From positions 1 through 64,000 of the forward strand of contig JAZNGM010000027.1 of the NCBI GenBank assembly GCA_045576455.1: DNA of 64,000 nt, given 5' to 3'. This DNA comes from RGIG4034 sp045576455. GTDB taxonomy: Bacteria > Bacillota > Clostridia > Lachnospirales > Lachnospiraceae. Position 1 is the stretch's first letter, and each line of letters begins with the position of its first letter. Positions 34,824-44,042 of this stretch are shown in pieces. The notes beneath the pieces are model-generated. The model ran no database searches and was not told the DNA's origin. It was given only the letters and a program-made list of their open reading frames with translations. Position numbers and translations under genes: made by a program.

Positions 34824-34852
34824 TTGATTTTTATCCCTTGTTTTAGTATAGT
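34824..34852 (+). promoter_or_regulatory. Promoter of the plsX operon
   Basis: TTGATT (34824-34829) and TATAGT (34847-34852), 17-base spacer. I saw no FapR-type palindrome. Confidence 0.65.
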
Positions 34853-34919
34853 ATTATAGAGTGTGTGTACCGGTCGGAAGTATACAAATGTACGAAAGTA
34901 GAGTGAAGGGAGATTCACA

Positions 34920-35933
34920 ATGTCTGATATGGTTAAAGTTGCAGTAGATGCAATGGGCGGCGACAACGCGCCTGGTGAGATTATTAAAGGTGCAATAATG
35001 GCAGTTAATGAAAGTGATAAGATTAAGGTTTATCTTGTCGGAAAAAGTGAAGTCATTAATGAGCATCTTAAAAATTATACATATCAAAATGAGCAGGTTG
35101 AAGTCATTAATGCTACGGAAATAATTGAAACGGCAGAACCGCCTGTTATGGCCATTAGAAGTAAAAAGGATTCTTCTATAGTTAAAGGCTTAATGATGGT
35201 TAAAGATGGAACTTGTGATGCATACGTGTCAGCAGGAAGTACCGGTGCAAACCTTGTTGGAGGGCAGGTGCTTGTCGGCAGAATTAAGGGAGTCGAAAGA
35301 CCGCCATTAGCACCTCTTATTCCTACGGCAAACGGTCCGGCATTACTTATTGACTGCGGTGCAAATGTTGATGCAAGACCAAGTCATTTAGTTCAGTTTG
35401 CAAAAATCGGATCTATTTATATGGAGCATGTAGTAGGTATTAAGAATCCGAAAGTCGGTATTGTAAATATCGGGGCAGAAGAAGAAAAAGGAAATGCTTT
35501 AGTAAAAGAAACATTCCCGTTATTAAAAAATTGCCCTGACATTAATTTTGTCGGTAGTGTTGAAGCACGTGATATCCCGGCAGGTGTAGCCGATGTCATT
35601 GTGTGTGAAGCTTTTGTTGGTAATGTAGTATTAAAGTTATATGAAGGCGTTGGTGGTCTGCTTATTAAGAAAGTAAAAGCCGGCATGTTAACTTCACTTA
35701 GAAGCAAAATCGGAGCACTCCTTGTTAAACCTGCTTTAAAAGAAACTTTAAAAGAGTTTGATACCGAGCAATATGGCGGTGCACCACTTTTAGGATTAAA
35801 TGGTTTGGTTGTTAAAACGCACGGAAGTTCTAAAGCAATTGAAGTGAAAAACTCATGTTTACAGTGCTTATCTTTTAAAGAACAGAAGATTAATGAGAAA
35901 ATTAAAGAAAAAATACAGCTGAAGGATGAATAA
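34920..35933 (+). CDS. plsX: Phosphate acyltransferase PlsX
   Basis: PlsX makes acyl-phosphate from acyl-ACP for phospholipid synthesis; PlsY, also encoded in this window at 62538-63191, uses the product. The 337 residues begin VKVAVDAMGGDNAP and include YVSAGSTGAN and GALLVKPALK, all family blocks. AAGGGAG precedes the ATG. It heads plsX-acpP-rnc-smc-ftsY. Confidence 0.97.
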   Translation: MSDMVKVAVDAMGGDNAPGEIIKGAIMAVNESDKIKVYLVGKSEVINEHLKNYTYQNEQVEVINATEIIETAEPPVMAIRSKKDSSIVKGLMMVKDGTCDAYVSAGSTGANLVGGQVLVGRIKGVERPPLAPLIPTANGPALLIDCGANVDARPSHLVQFAKIGSIYMEHVVGIKNPKVGIVNIGAEEEKGNALVKETFPLLKNCPDINFVGSVEARDIPAGVADVIVCEAFVGNVVLKLYEGVGGLLIKKVKAGMLTSLRSKIGALLVKPALKETLKEFDTEQYGGAPLLGLNGLVVKTHGSSKAIEVKNSCLQCLSFKEQKINEKIKEKIQLKDE

Positions 35934-35942
35934 TTAGGCGAA

Positions 35943-36179
35943 ATGGAATTTAATAAGTTAAAAGAGATTATTGCATCCGTACTAAGTGTAGATGTAAATG
36001 AGATTACGCAGGATACAACCTTTACGGAAGATCTCGGTGCAGATTCGTTAGATGTATATCAGATTATTTTAAATATTGAAAGTGAATTTGAAATTGAGAT
36101 TAATAGTGAAGACGCTGAGAAGATTAAAAATGTAGGGGAGGCTGTGACATTGATAAAGAATACGATGTCACGTGCATAA
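35943..36179 (+). CDS. acpP: Acyl carrier protein
   Basis: A 78-residue acidic four-helix carrier of fatty acid synthesis. The phosphopantetheine-accepting serine is Ser35 in GADSLDVYQI. The gap to plsX is nine bases. The next gene begins two bases after the stop. Confidence 0.97.
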   Translation: MEFNKLKEIIASVLSVDVNEITQDTTFTEDLGADSLDVYQIILNIESEFEIEINSEDAEKIKNVGEAVTLIKNTMSRA

Positions 36180-36181
36180 AA

Positions 36182-36880
36182 ATGCAAAACGTTTTTAGTA
36201 TTCAACAACTTGAAGAAACGATTGGATATTCTTTTAAAAATAAGATGTTATTAGAGCAGGCGGTGACCCATAGTTCATATGCTAACGAACGGATGATTAA
36301 CAAGCTTAAAGATTACGAGCGTATTGAATTTTTAGGTGATGCCGTTCTTGAAAACGTAACAAGCGAATTTATATTTTTTAAATATCCTGACATGTCTGAG
36401 GGTAATATGACCAAACTGCGTGCCAGCCTGGTGTGTGAAATGGCACTTGCACATAGTGCTAAGCAATTAAAACTCGGCGGATATATCCTTTTGGGCAAAG
36501 GAGAAGAAAAGAATGGCGGACGGGAACGGGATTCCATAATTGCCGATGTTACCGAAGCGATTATCGGTGCCATATATTTAGATGCAGGTTTGGAAGAAGC
36601 TAAAAAGTTTATTTATACCTATATTTTGAATGATATTGAAAATAAAAAACTATTTTATGATTGCAAGACAAGTCTTCAGGAAATGATGCAAAAAGAAGGC
36701 AAGAAACTCTCTTATAAGCTCGTAGGAGAAAGCGGACCGGAGCATATGAAAGAGTTTTGTGTAGAGGTTATAATTAATAACCGTTGTATGGGTAGAGGAA
36801 AAGGTAAGAATAAGAAAGAAGCGGAGCAAAGAGCTGCGTATGAAACCTTGTTATTACTGCAAAATAACGTAAGAAATTGA
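36182..36880 (+). CDS. rnc: Ribonuclease III
   Basis: Double-stranded RNA endonuclease for rRNA and mRNA processing, 232 residues. The catalytic signature ERIEFLGDAVLE and the second acidic site in IADVTEAIIGAIYLD are intact; a double-stranded RNA-binding domain follows (KTSLQEMMQKEG to the C-terminus, with GKGKNKKEAEQRAA). It belongs to the plsX-smc operon. Confidence 0.97.
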   Translation: MQNVFSIQQLEETIGYSFKNKMLLEQAVTHSSYANERMINKLKDYERIEFLGDAVLENVTSEFIFFKYPDMSEGNMTKLRASLVCEMALAHSAKQLKLGGYILLGKGEEKNGGRERDSIIADVTEAIIGAIYLDAGLEEAKKFIYTYILNDIENKKLFYDCKTSLQEMMQKEGKKLSYKLVGESGPEHMKEFCVEVIINNRCMGRGKGKNKKEAEQRAAYETLLLLQNNVRN

Positions 36881-36892
36881 TGGTGAGTATAT

Positions 36893-39800
36893 ATGTATCT
36901 TAAAAGTATTGAAGTTCATGGTTTTAAATCTTTTGCCAATAAAATAGTGTTTAAGTTCCATAATGGAATTACCGGTATTGTAGGACCTAACGGAAGTGGT
37001 AAAAGTAATGTTGCCGATGCTGTACGTTGGGTGCTTGGTGAGCAACGTATAAAGCAGCTTCGTGGTGCCTCCATGCAGGATGTTATTTTTTCGGGAACGG
37101 AAATGAGAAAGCCGTTAGGCTATGCATATGTTGCCATTACGCTTGATAATTCTGACCATCAGTTAGCGATTGATTATGAAGAAGTTACCGTTGCAAGAAG
37201 ATTATACCGTTCCGGTGAAAGCGAATATCTTATTAATGGTTCACCTTGCAGATTAAAGGATGTTAATGAACTTTTTTATGATACCGGTATAGGTAAAGAA
37301 GGCTATTCTATAATCGGCCAGGGACAAATTGACAAAATTCTTAGTGGTAAACCCGAAGAAAGACGAGAACTTTTTGATGAAGCGGCAGGTATTGTAAAGT
37401 TTAAACGCCGTAAGTATGCTGCTGTTAAAAAACTTGAAGATGAACAACAGAATCTTGTTCGAGTTAAAGATATTTTAGGTGAACTTGAAAAGCAGGTTGG
37501 TCCACTTGAAAAACAGGCCGAGAAAGCAAAAATTTATCTTAAGAAAAAAGAAGAACTTAAAACACTTGATGTTAATGTTTTCCTGCTTGAAAATAAACGT
37601 TTAAAAGATCAGTTGGATGAAGTTACGGAAAAATATACGATTGCAAGTGATGATTTGGCTTCAACAACCGCTAAATACGAACGTATAAAAGAAGAATATG
37701 AGTTTATCCAGAATGAAATAGAAAACCTGGAAGCACAGATTGAAAGTGAACGGGAAGATATTACCAATTCAAGTGTTATTAAGGGAAAACTTGAGGGTGA
37801 GATTAATGTTTTAAAAGAGCAGATTAATTCCGCCAAAGGTACTGAAGAACATTTGAATGTAAGAAAAAGCAATGTTCAAAGCGAAATTGATGCTAAGCAA
37901 AAAGAAAAAGATGATATTCTCGAAGGTAAAAAAGTTTTCGATGATTTACTTAAGGAAAATGAGAATGTCAGAGATGAAGCAAAAAAACTGCTTTTAGAAA
38001 TTCAAAATAAAATCGAAAATCTAAACTTCCAAATCGAAGTAAGTAAAAATCAAATTATTGATACTTTGAATGAGCGTGCAACCATTAAGTCACGTGCAGG
38101 AAGATATGATACGATGATGGAACAGCTTAATATCCGTAAAGCTGAACTTAATTCACGGATTCTGAAAGCTAAGTCCAATGAAGAAGAACAAAAAGAAGCA
38201 ATACATAAGTTAGAAGCTGAGTTTGAAAAGATTACGCATGAAATTTCTGATATGAATGATGAGCAGAAGCGTAATGATGAAAAGGCTCAGTCTATTCGTG
38301 ATGAAATTGATAAAAAAGATAAAGAAGTCCGTGATTTGCAGGTAAGATATCATCAGGATAAATCAAAATTAGAAGCAATTTCCAACATGACAGAACGATA
38401 TGAAGGATACGGAAACAGTATCCGTAAGGTTATGGAGGTAAAAGCTAAGGATAAAGGAATCATTGGTGTTGTTGCCGATATTATAAAAGTTGATAAGAAA
38501 TATGAAACGGCAATTGAAACAGCATTGGGCGGTAATATTCAGAATATTGTAACGACGGATGAAGATACTGCCAAGAAAATGATTCAGTATTTGAAAGATA
38601 ATAAGTTTGGACGTGCCACCTTCCTTCCATTAACCAGCATTGAAAATCCACAGGAATTCAAAAATCCGGAAGCCTTGAATGAAAAGGGCGTTATTGGTAT
38701 GGCAGATGAGCTGGTTAACATTGCTGATGAATACAAAAATGTTGCAAAGGCAATGCTTGGCCGGATTGTGGTTGTAGATAATGTTGATAATGCTGTGAAG
38801 ATTGCCCGCAAATTTGAGTATCAGGTACGAATGGTAACCATAGAAGGCGAATTGCTTGTTCCGGGCGGTGCCATTAGTGGTGGTGCTTTTAAAAATAATT
38901 CAAATCTGTTAGGAAGAAGAAGAGAAATAGATGAGCTTGAAGCAAGAATTAAGAAGAATTTAAAAGAAATTGACAGACTTCTTGATGAGATTGAAGAATT
39001 AAAAGCTACAAGACAGAAGATAAGAACTGAAATTGAAGAAATAAAAGAAAGAATCCAGAAGAAATTTATTGAACAGAATACTGCACGCTTAAGTCTTATG
39101 ACAGCAAATGAAAAGCAGGATGAGACTCAGAGAGATTACGGTGATCTTAAAAATGAGCAACAGGATATTGAGCAGAAAATAGACGAAATAAACCGTAATA
39201 AAGCAGAAACCGTTGAATTGTTAAAAGAGTCTGAAGCATTTGAACAGAATGCTAATGAGAAAATTAAAGAGTATCAGGCTGAATTGGAAGTATTGCGTGG
39301 TAAAGAAACAGAGCAGACCACGGTTGTATCAGAACTTGATGTAGAAGTTGAGAAGAGCTTACAGAAACAAGAGTTTGAACAACAGAATGTAAACCGTATT
39401 GATGGTGAAATGTTGAAATTAAGCGCTGAAATGAATGAAATCGTTGAAATGCTTAATAAGACCCTTACTGATACTGAAATCAGAAAACAGAATATAGAAG
39501 AGATTGAGAAAACTATTATTGCTGGTGCTACTAAAAAGACGGATACGGAAGCTTTACTTGCTGAACACATTAAGAAGAAAGAAGAACTTAGTGATCAGCA
39601 GAAAAAATTCTTTACAACACGTGAAGAATTGGCTGATAGAATCAGTAATCTTGATAAAGAAGTATACAGACTTAATGCACAAAAAGAGAAGTTTGAAGAT
39701 TCTATTGAATATTTTATTAATTATATGTGGGATGAGTACGAAATTACTTTATCGGATGCGGCTTCTATGAAAAATCCTGAAATGACAGACTTGTCTCAGA

Positions 39801-40453
39801 TGAAAAAAGATATTTCAGCACTTAAGGATCAGATTAAAAAGCTTGGCGACGTTAATGTTAATGCCATCGAAGATTATAAAAATCTTATGGAGCGTTATAC
39901 CTTCTTAAAGACGCAGCATGATGACCTTGTAGAAGCTGAAAAGACACTAAGTGGAATTATCGAAGAGCTGGATTCCCAGATGCGGAAACAGTTTAAGGAG
40001 AAATTTGCTGAGATTTCAAAAGAATTCGATAAGGTATTTAAGGAATTATTTGGTGGCGGAAAGGGTACGCTTGAATTAGTGGAAGACGAAGATATCCTTG
40101 AAGCAGGTATTGGTATTATTGCACAGCCGCCTGGTAAAAAACTGCAAAATATGATGCAGTTATCCGGTGGTGAGAAAGCCCTTACGGCAATATCCCTGTT
40201 ATTTGCCATCCAGAACTTAAAGCCGTCACCATTCTGTCTTTTGGACGAAATTGAAGCGGCGCTTGATGAAAATAACGTTGGAAGATTTGCAAAATATCTT
40301 CATAAGCTTACAAAACATACCCAGTTTATTGTTATTACCCATAGACGCGGAACCATGGAAAAGGCAGACCGATTGTATGGTATTACCATGCAGGAGAAGG
40401 GTGTATCTACCTTGGTAAGCGTTAACTTAATTGATGGTGAACTGGATAATTAA
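36893..40453 (+). CDS. smc: Chromosome partition protein SMC
   Basis: ATPase that compacts and separates chromosomes with ScpAB. At 1186 residues it has normal length. The head has Walker A in GPNGSGKSNVADA at about 32-44, followed by long coiled coil, a hinge at about 510-650 (GIIGVVADIIKV, ATFLPL, GGAISGG), coiled coil, and a C-terminal head with LSGGEKALTAISLLFA and the Walker B region CLLDEIEAALDENN. A weak GGTGAG ribosome binding site precedes the ATG. ftsY follows at once. Confidence 0.98.
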   Translation: MYLKSIEVHGFKSFANKIVFKFHNGITGIVGPNGSGKSNVADAVRWVLGEQRIKQLRGASMQDVIFSGTEMRKPLGYAYVAITLDNSDHQLAIDYEEVTVARRLYRSGESEYLINGSPCRLKDVNELFYDTGIGKEGYSIIGQGQIDKILSGKPEERRELFDEAAGIVKFKRRKYAAVKKLEDEQQNLVRVKDILGELEKQVGPLEKQAEKAKIYLKKKEELKTLDVNVFLLENKRLKDQLDEVTEKYTIASDDLASTTAKYERIKEEYEFIQNEIENLEAQIESEREDITNSSVIKGKLEGEINVLKEQINSAKGTEEHLNVRKSNVQSEIDAKQKEKDDILEGKKVFDDLLKENENVRDEAKKLLLEIQNKIENLNFQIEVSKNQIIDTLNERATIKSRAGRYDTMMEQLNIRKAELNSRILKAKSNEEEQKEAIHKLEAEFEKITHEISDMNDEQKRNDEKAQSIRDEIDKKDKEVRDLQVRYHQDKSKLEAISNMTERYEGYGNSIRKVMEVKAKDKGIIGVVADIIKVDKKYETAIETALGGNIQNIVTTDEDTAKKMIQYLKDNKFGRATFLPLTSIENPQEFKNPEALNEKGVIGMADELVNIADEYKNVAKAMLGRIVVVDNVDNAVKIARKFEYQVRMVTIEGELLVPGGAISGGAFKNNSNLLGRRREIDELEARIKKNLKEIDRLLDEIEELKATRQKIRTEIEEIKERIQKKFIEQNTARLSLMTANEKQDETQRDYGDLKNEQQDIEQKIDEINRNKAETVELLKESEAFEQNANEKIKEYQAELEVLRGKETEQTTVVSELDVEVEKSLQKQEFEQQNVNRIDGEMLKLSAEMNEIVEMLNKTLTDTEIRKQNIEEIEKTIIAGATKKTDTEALLAEHIKKKEELSDQQKKFFTTREELADRISNLDKEVYRLNAQKEKFEDSIEYFINYMWDEYEITLSDAASMKNPEMTDLSQMKKDISALKDQIKKLGDVNVNAIEDYKNLMERYTFLKTQHDDLVEAEKTLSGIIEELDSQMRKQFKEKFAEISKEFDKVFKELFGGGKGTLELVEDEDILEAGIGIIAQPPGKKLQNMMQLSGGEKALTAISLLFAIQNLKPSPFCLLDEIEAALDENNVGRFAKYLHKLTKHTQFIVITHRRGTMEKADRLYGITMQEKGVSTLVSVNLIDGELDN

Positions 40454-40468
40454 TGATTGGAGTTAGTA

Positions 40469-41464
40469 ATGAGTGAAGGAAAGAAAGGTTTTTTCAGCCG
40501 TTTAAAAAGCGGATTGACAAAAACACGTAACAATATTGTAAATGGAATTGATGCTATTTTCAGCGGTTCATCCAAAATTGATGATGATTTTTATGAGGAG
40601 CTGGAAGAAATACTTGTAATGGGTGATATAGGTATCCGGACAACTGAAAATATCATTGAAAAGCTGAAACTGGAAGTAAAAGAAAAAAAGATTAAAGAAC
40701 CTATCGAATTGAGACAGGTATTAATTGATAGCATTAAAGAACAGATGACGGTACAGGAAACGGCCTATGAGTTTGAACATAAGCAATCGGTTGTATTTGT
40801 TATTGGTGTAAATGGGGTTGGTAAAACTACTACCATTGGTAAAATAGCAGGAAAGTTAAAAGCGCAGAATAAAAAAGTAATTATTGCTGCTGCAGATACT
40901 TTCCGTGCGGCTGCCGGTGAACAGCTTGAAGAGTGGGCGCACCGTGCCGGTTGTGAGATGATTGGTGGTGTGGAAGGAGCTGATCCTGCCAGTGTTATTT
41001 ATGATGCCGTAAGTGCTGCTAAAGCCAGAAAAGCAGATGTTCTTTTGTGTGATACGGCGGGAAGACTTCACAATAAGAAAAATCTTATGGAAGAGCTCAA
41101 GAAGATGAACCGCATTATTGACAGGGAATTTCCGGATGCCCATAGAGAAAATTTTGTGGTCCTTGATGCAACAACCGGACAGAATGCAATGCTTCAGGCA
41201 CGTGAATTTGGAGAAGTAGCAGATCTCACGGGAATCATTCTTACCAAGATGGACGGAACGGCAAAAGGCGGAATTGCGGTGGCAATACAATCCGAACTTA
41301 ATATTCCGGTAAAATATATCGGTGTAGGTGAGTCCATTGATGATTTGCAAAAGTTTAATGCAGAAGATTTTGTAAATGCTTTGTTTGACGTAAAACATGA
41401 TGAAAATACGGACCCGGATGCAGAAGAATCTGCTTTGGAAGCAAACAATAGTGAAGTAATGTAA
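40469..41464 (+). CDS. ftsY: Signal recognition particle receptor FtsY
   Basis: SRP receptor GTPase that docks ribosome-nascent chains at the membrane. About 331 residues: short N-terminal helix region with KKGFFSRLKSGL, N domain, then G domain with GVNGVGKTTTIGKIA, DTFRAAAGEQL, DTAGRL and TKMDGTAKGG. I use ATG 40469, preceded by GGAG at 40459-40462; the in-frame TTG at 40457 lacks a site. The acidic A domain of enteric FtsY is absent, as usual here. Confidence 0.97.
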   Translation: MSEGKKGFFSRLKSGLTKTRNNIVNGIDAIFSGSSKIDDDFYEELEEILVMGDIGIRTTENIIEKLKLEVKEKKIKEPIELRQVLIDSIKEQMTVQETAYEFEHKQSVVFVIGVNGVGKTTTIGKIAGKLKAQNKKVIIAAADTFRAAAGEQLEEWAHRAGCEMIGGVEGADPASVIYDAVSAAKARKADVLLCDTAGRLHNKKNLMEELKKMNRIIDREFPDAHRENFVVLDATTGQNAMLQAREFGEVADLTGIILTKMDGTAKGGIAVAIQSELNIPVKYIGVGESIDDLQKFNAEDFVNALFDVKHDENTDPDAEESALEANNSEVM

Positions 41465-41487
41465 GGTTATTATTTTTTAGTAGGAAG

Positions 41488-42723
41488 ATGGCGGATAATA
41501 TGGATGAAAAAATGTTAACACTGGATAAATTTGAAGAAGCATCTGAAATTGTTAAGAAAGTTACACTTGAGACGAAGCTGATTTATAGTGATTTTTTATC
41601 TGCGCAGACAGGGAATAAGGTTTATCTCAAACCGGAAAATATGCAGTTTACAGGTGCATATAAATTAAGGGGTGCTTATTATAAAATGAGTACCTTGTCT
41701 GAGGAGGATTTAAAAAAAGGTGTTATTACGGCATCAGCAGGCAATCATGCACAAGGAGTTGCTTATGCAGCTAAGTGTTACGGTGTGAAAGCGACCATCG
41801 TTATGCCGACAACAACGCCTCTTATGAAAGTAAACAGAACCAAAAGCTATGGCGCGGAAGTTATTTTGTACGGTGATGTATATGATGAGGCATGTGCACA
41901 CGCTTTGGAATTAACTGAAAAGTATGGATACACTTTTATTCATCCGTTCGATGACTTAACGGTTGCAACCGGTCAGGGAACTATTGCAATGGAAATTATT
42001 AAAGAGCTTCCGTTGGTAGATTACATTCTTGTTCCTGTTGGAGGCGGTGGACTTGCAACCGGTGTTTCGACCCTTGCAAAACTTTTAAATCCTAATATAA
42101 AAGTTATAGCAGTCGAGCCGGAAGGGGCAAGTTGCTTAAAAGAATCTTTTGCACAGAACAAAGTGGTAACGCTTCCTATGGTTAATACTATTGCTGACGG
42201 TACTGCCGTAAAAACACCGGGAGCTGCATTATTTCCGTATTTAAAGGATAATGTGGATAATATTATTACGGTGGAAGATGCTGACCTTGTCACGGCATTC
42301 CTTGATATGGTTGAAAACCATAAGATGGTTGTTGAAAATTCCGGTCTTTTAACGGTAGCGGCACTAAAACAGCTTGATGTTAAAAATAAGAAAATAGTTT
42401 CTGTATTAAGCGGCGGTAATATGGATATTATCACGATGTCCAGTGTGGTTCAGCAAGGACTTATATTCAGGGATAGAATCTTTACGGTTTCTGTTTTACT
42501 TCCGGACAGACCCGGCGAGCTTTCGAGAGTTTCGGCAGTTATTGCAAGGGAGAGCGGAAACGTTATCAAACTCGAACATAACCAGTTTGTTTCTATTAAC
42601 CGTAAAGCGGCAGTTGAACTGAGAATTACAATAGAAGCCTTCGGTACGGACCATAAAAACCAGATTATAAGTGCGCTTGAAGAAGGCGGATATAAGCCGA
42701 AACAGGTAAGAACAATTATATAA
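41488..42723 (+). CDS. ilvA: Threonine ammonia-lyase with ACT domain
   Basis: PLP enzyme that deaminates threonine to 2-oxobutyrate, 411 residues. The PLP lysine lies in FTGAYKLRGA, the substrate loop is ASAGNHAQGVA, and the phosphate-binding loop is VPVGGGGLATG. A single C-terminal ACT-type domain (about 335-405, VSVLLPDRPGELSRV) suggests allosteric control. The start is uncertain: ATG 41488 has AGGAAG immediately before it, while ATG 41500 would be better spaced from it but still distant. It interrupts the common ftsY-ylxM junction. It could be biosynthetic or catabolic. Confidence 0.92.
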   Translation: MADNMDEKMLTLDKFEEASEIVKKVTLETKLIYSDFLSAQTGNKVYLKPENMQFTGAYKLRGAYYKMSTLSEEDLKKGVITASAGNHAQGVAYAAKCYGVKATIVMPTTTPLMKVNRTKSYGAEVILYGDVYDEACAHALELTEKYGYTFIHPFDDLTVATGQGTIAMEIIKELPLVDYILVPVGGGGLATGVSTLAKLLNPNIKVIAVEPEGASCLKESFAQNKVVTLPMVNTIADGTAVKTPGAALFPYLKDNVDNIITVEDADLVTAFLDMVENHKMVVENSGLLTVAALKQLDVKNKKIVSVLSGGNMDIITMSSVVQQGLIFRDRIFTVSVLLPDRPGELSRVSAVIARESGNVIKLEHNQFVSINRKAAVELRITIEAFGTDHKNQIISALEEGGYKPKQVRTII

Positions 42724-42759
42724 TGAATAAAAATAAACGTAATGGTAATTCTAATATTT

Positions 42760-43617
42760 ATGAAAAAATATATTAGATTACTGTTACGTTTTTTAGTTTT
42801 AATCATAGCGGCTTTGATTTATTCGGTTGGAATTGGTGTATTTCTTGACCCTAATGATATTGCGCCCGGCGGGATTACCGGTATATCAATTCTTTTAAAC
42901 CGTCTTATTAATATAGAAACAGGAACAATTTTATTTATACTTAATATACCGATATTAATTCTTGGTATATACAAATTTGGTGTCAAGTTTATTGCAACGA
43001 CTGCTTTTATGATACTGATGGTGTCTTCTTTTACTAATGTTTTAGCATTATATCCGCTTACCCTTACGTCTGACCGGTTGCTGGCATCGTTGCTTGGAGG
43101 AGCAATGGTCGCCATAGGGGTTGGCATGGCATTCAGGTTAAATACCACAACAGGTGGAATAGATATAATAATAAAAGTGCTAAGGAAAAGATATAGACAT
43201 ATAAAAACAGGATCGCTATATTTTATTTTTGATTTTTTTATTGTTTTGTTATCCTGGTTTGTTTTTGGTAATCTCGAAGCAGCTGCTTATGCGATGATAT
43301 CGGTAGTCGTGTCTTCATATATTATGGATAAAATCTTATATGGTTCGGACGAAGCAAGGTTATTATTTATTATTAGTGAGAAATCTAAAGATATTACGAC
43401 AAGGATACTTAATGAACTTTCAGCGGGGGCAACTTATATAGAGGGAAGAGGGGCATATTACGGAAAAGAAAAGAAGATAGCTATGTGTGTGTTGAGAAAA
43501 CAGATAGCGCCTCGTGCTGTTCAAATAGTAATGTCAGTAGATGAAAAAGCTTTTGTTATTATAACAAGCGCTAGTGAGATATACGGGGAAGGTTATAAAA
43601 AGTTTGATTTGAAATAA
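42760..43617 (+). CDS. YitT family membrane protein
   Basis: About 285 residues: five to six membrane segments (first GIGVFLDPNDIAPGGITGI region), a central RLNTTTGGIDII loop, and a soluble C-terminal DUF2179 domain (about 200-285). YitT proteins are widespread in Firmicutes and are of unknown transport or scaffold role. The start is uncertain: ATG 42760 gives a typical Lys-rich leader; ATG 42742 adds six residues; neither has a good ribosome binding site. It follows ilvA without an internal terminator. Confidence 0.87.
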   Translation: MKKYIRLLLRFLVLIIAALIYSVGIGVFLDPNDIAPGGITGISILLNRLINIETGTILFILNIPILILGIYKFGVKFIATTAFMILMVSSFTNVLALYPLTLTSDRLLASLLGGAMVAIGVGMAFRLNTTTGGIDIIIKVLRKRYRHIKTGSLYFIFDFFIVLLSWFVFGNLEAAAYAMISVVVSSYIMDKILYGSDEARLLFIISEKSKDITTRILNELSAGATYIEGRGAYYGKEKKIAMCVLRKQIAPRAVQIVMSVDEKAFVIITSASEIYGEGYKKFDLK

Positions 43618-43620
43618 TAC

Positions 43621-43656
43621 ACGGGTGTCAAGAAAAAATACTTGACACCTGTTTCT
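43621..43656 (+). terminator. Hairpin after the YitT gene, overlapping the ylxM promoter
   Basis: ACGGGTGTCAAG (43621-43632) pairs with CTTGACACCTGT (43641-43652) with one G-T pair, followed by TTCTG. The T-tail is weak. The right arm contains the -35 box of the next promoter. Confidence 0.65.
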
Positions 43657-43670
43657 GTATGTTGTATATT
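43642..43670 (+). promoter_or_regulatory. Promoter of ylxM-ffh
   Basis: TTGACA (43642-43647) and TATATT (43665-43670) with a 17-base spacer. Confidence 0.8.
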
Positions 43671-43711
43671 ATGTCAGGATGATATAAATATACCATTTAA
43701 GAGGTCGTAAG

Positions 43712-44041
43712 ATGCAGACTATAGAAATGGAAAAAATTATTATTCGTGGAACCCTTTATGATTTTTATGGTGAGCTTTTAACGAGCCATCAGAAAAGTAT
43801 TTATGAAGATGCCGTTTTGAACGACATGTCATTAGGTGAGGTGGCAAGCCTCCACGGAGTAAGCCGTCAGGCAGTACATGATATAATAAAAAGATGTGAT
43901 AAGATTCTTATGGAATACGAGAGTAAATTACATTTGGTTGAAAAGTTCGAAAAGGTCAGGGATAAGGTAACTTCAATTAGAGGACTGACCGCGGATGATA
44001 ATATTAAGGAACTGGCAGATCAGATTCTGGAGGATTTATAG
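43712..44041 (+). CDS. ylxM: YlxM family DNA-binding/SRP-associated protein
   Basis: A 109-residue UPF0122 protein with a sigma-70-region-4-like helix-turn-helix (DMSLGEVASLHGVSRQAVHDI). YlxM is encoded before ffh in most Firmicutes and in Streptococcus affects SRP function. GAGG lies upstream. Its stop overlaps the region immediately before the ffh GTG start. Confidence 0.94.
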   Translation: MQTIEMEKIIIRGTLYDFYGELLTSHQKSIYEDAVLNDMSLGEVASLHGVSRQAVHDIIKRCDKILMEYESKLHLVEKFEKVRDKVTSIRGLTADDNIKELADQILEDL

Positions 44042-44042
44042 A

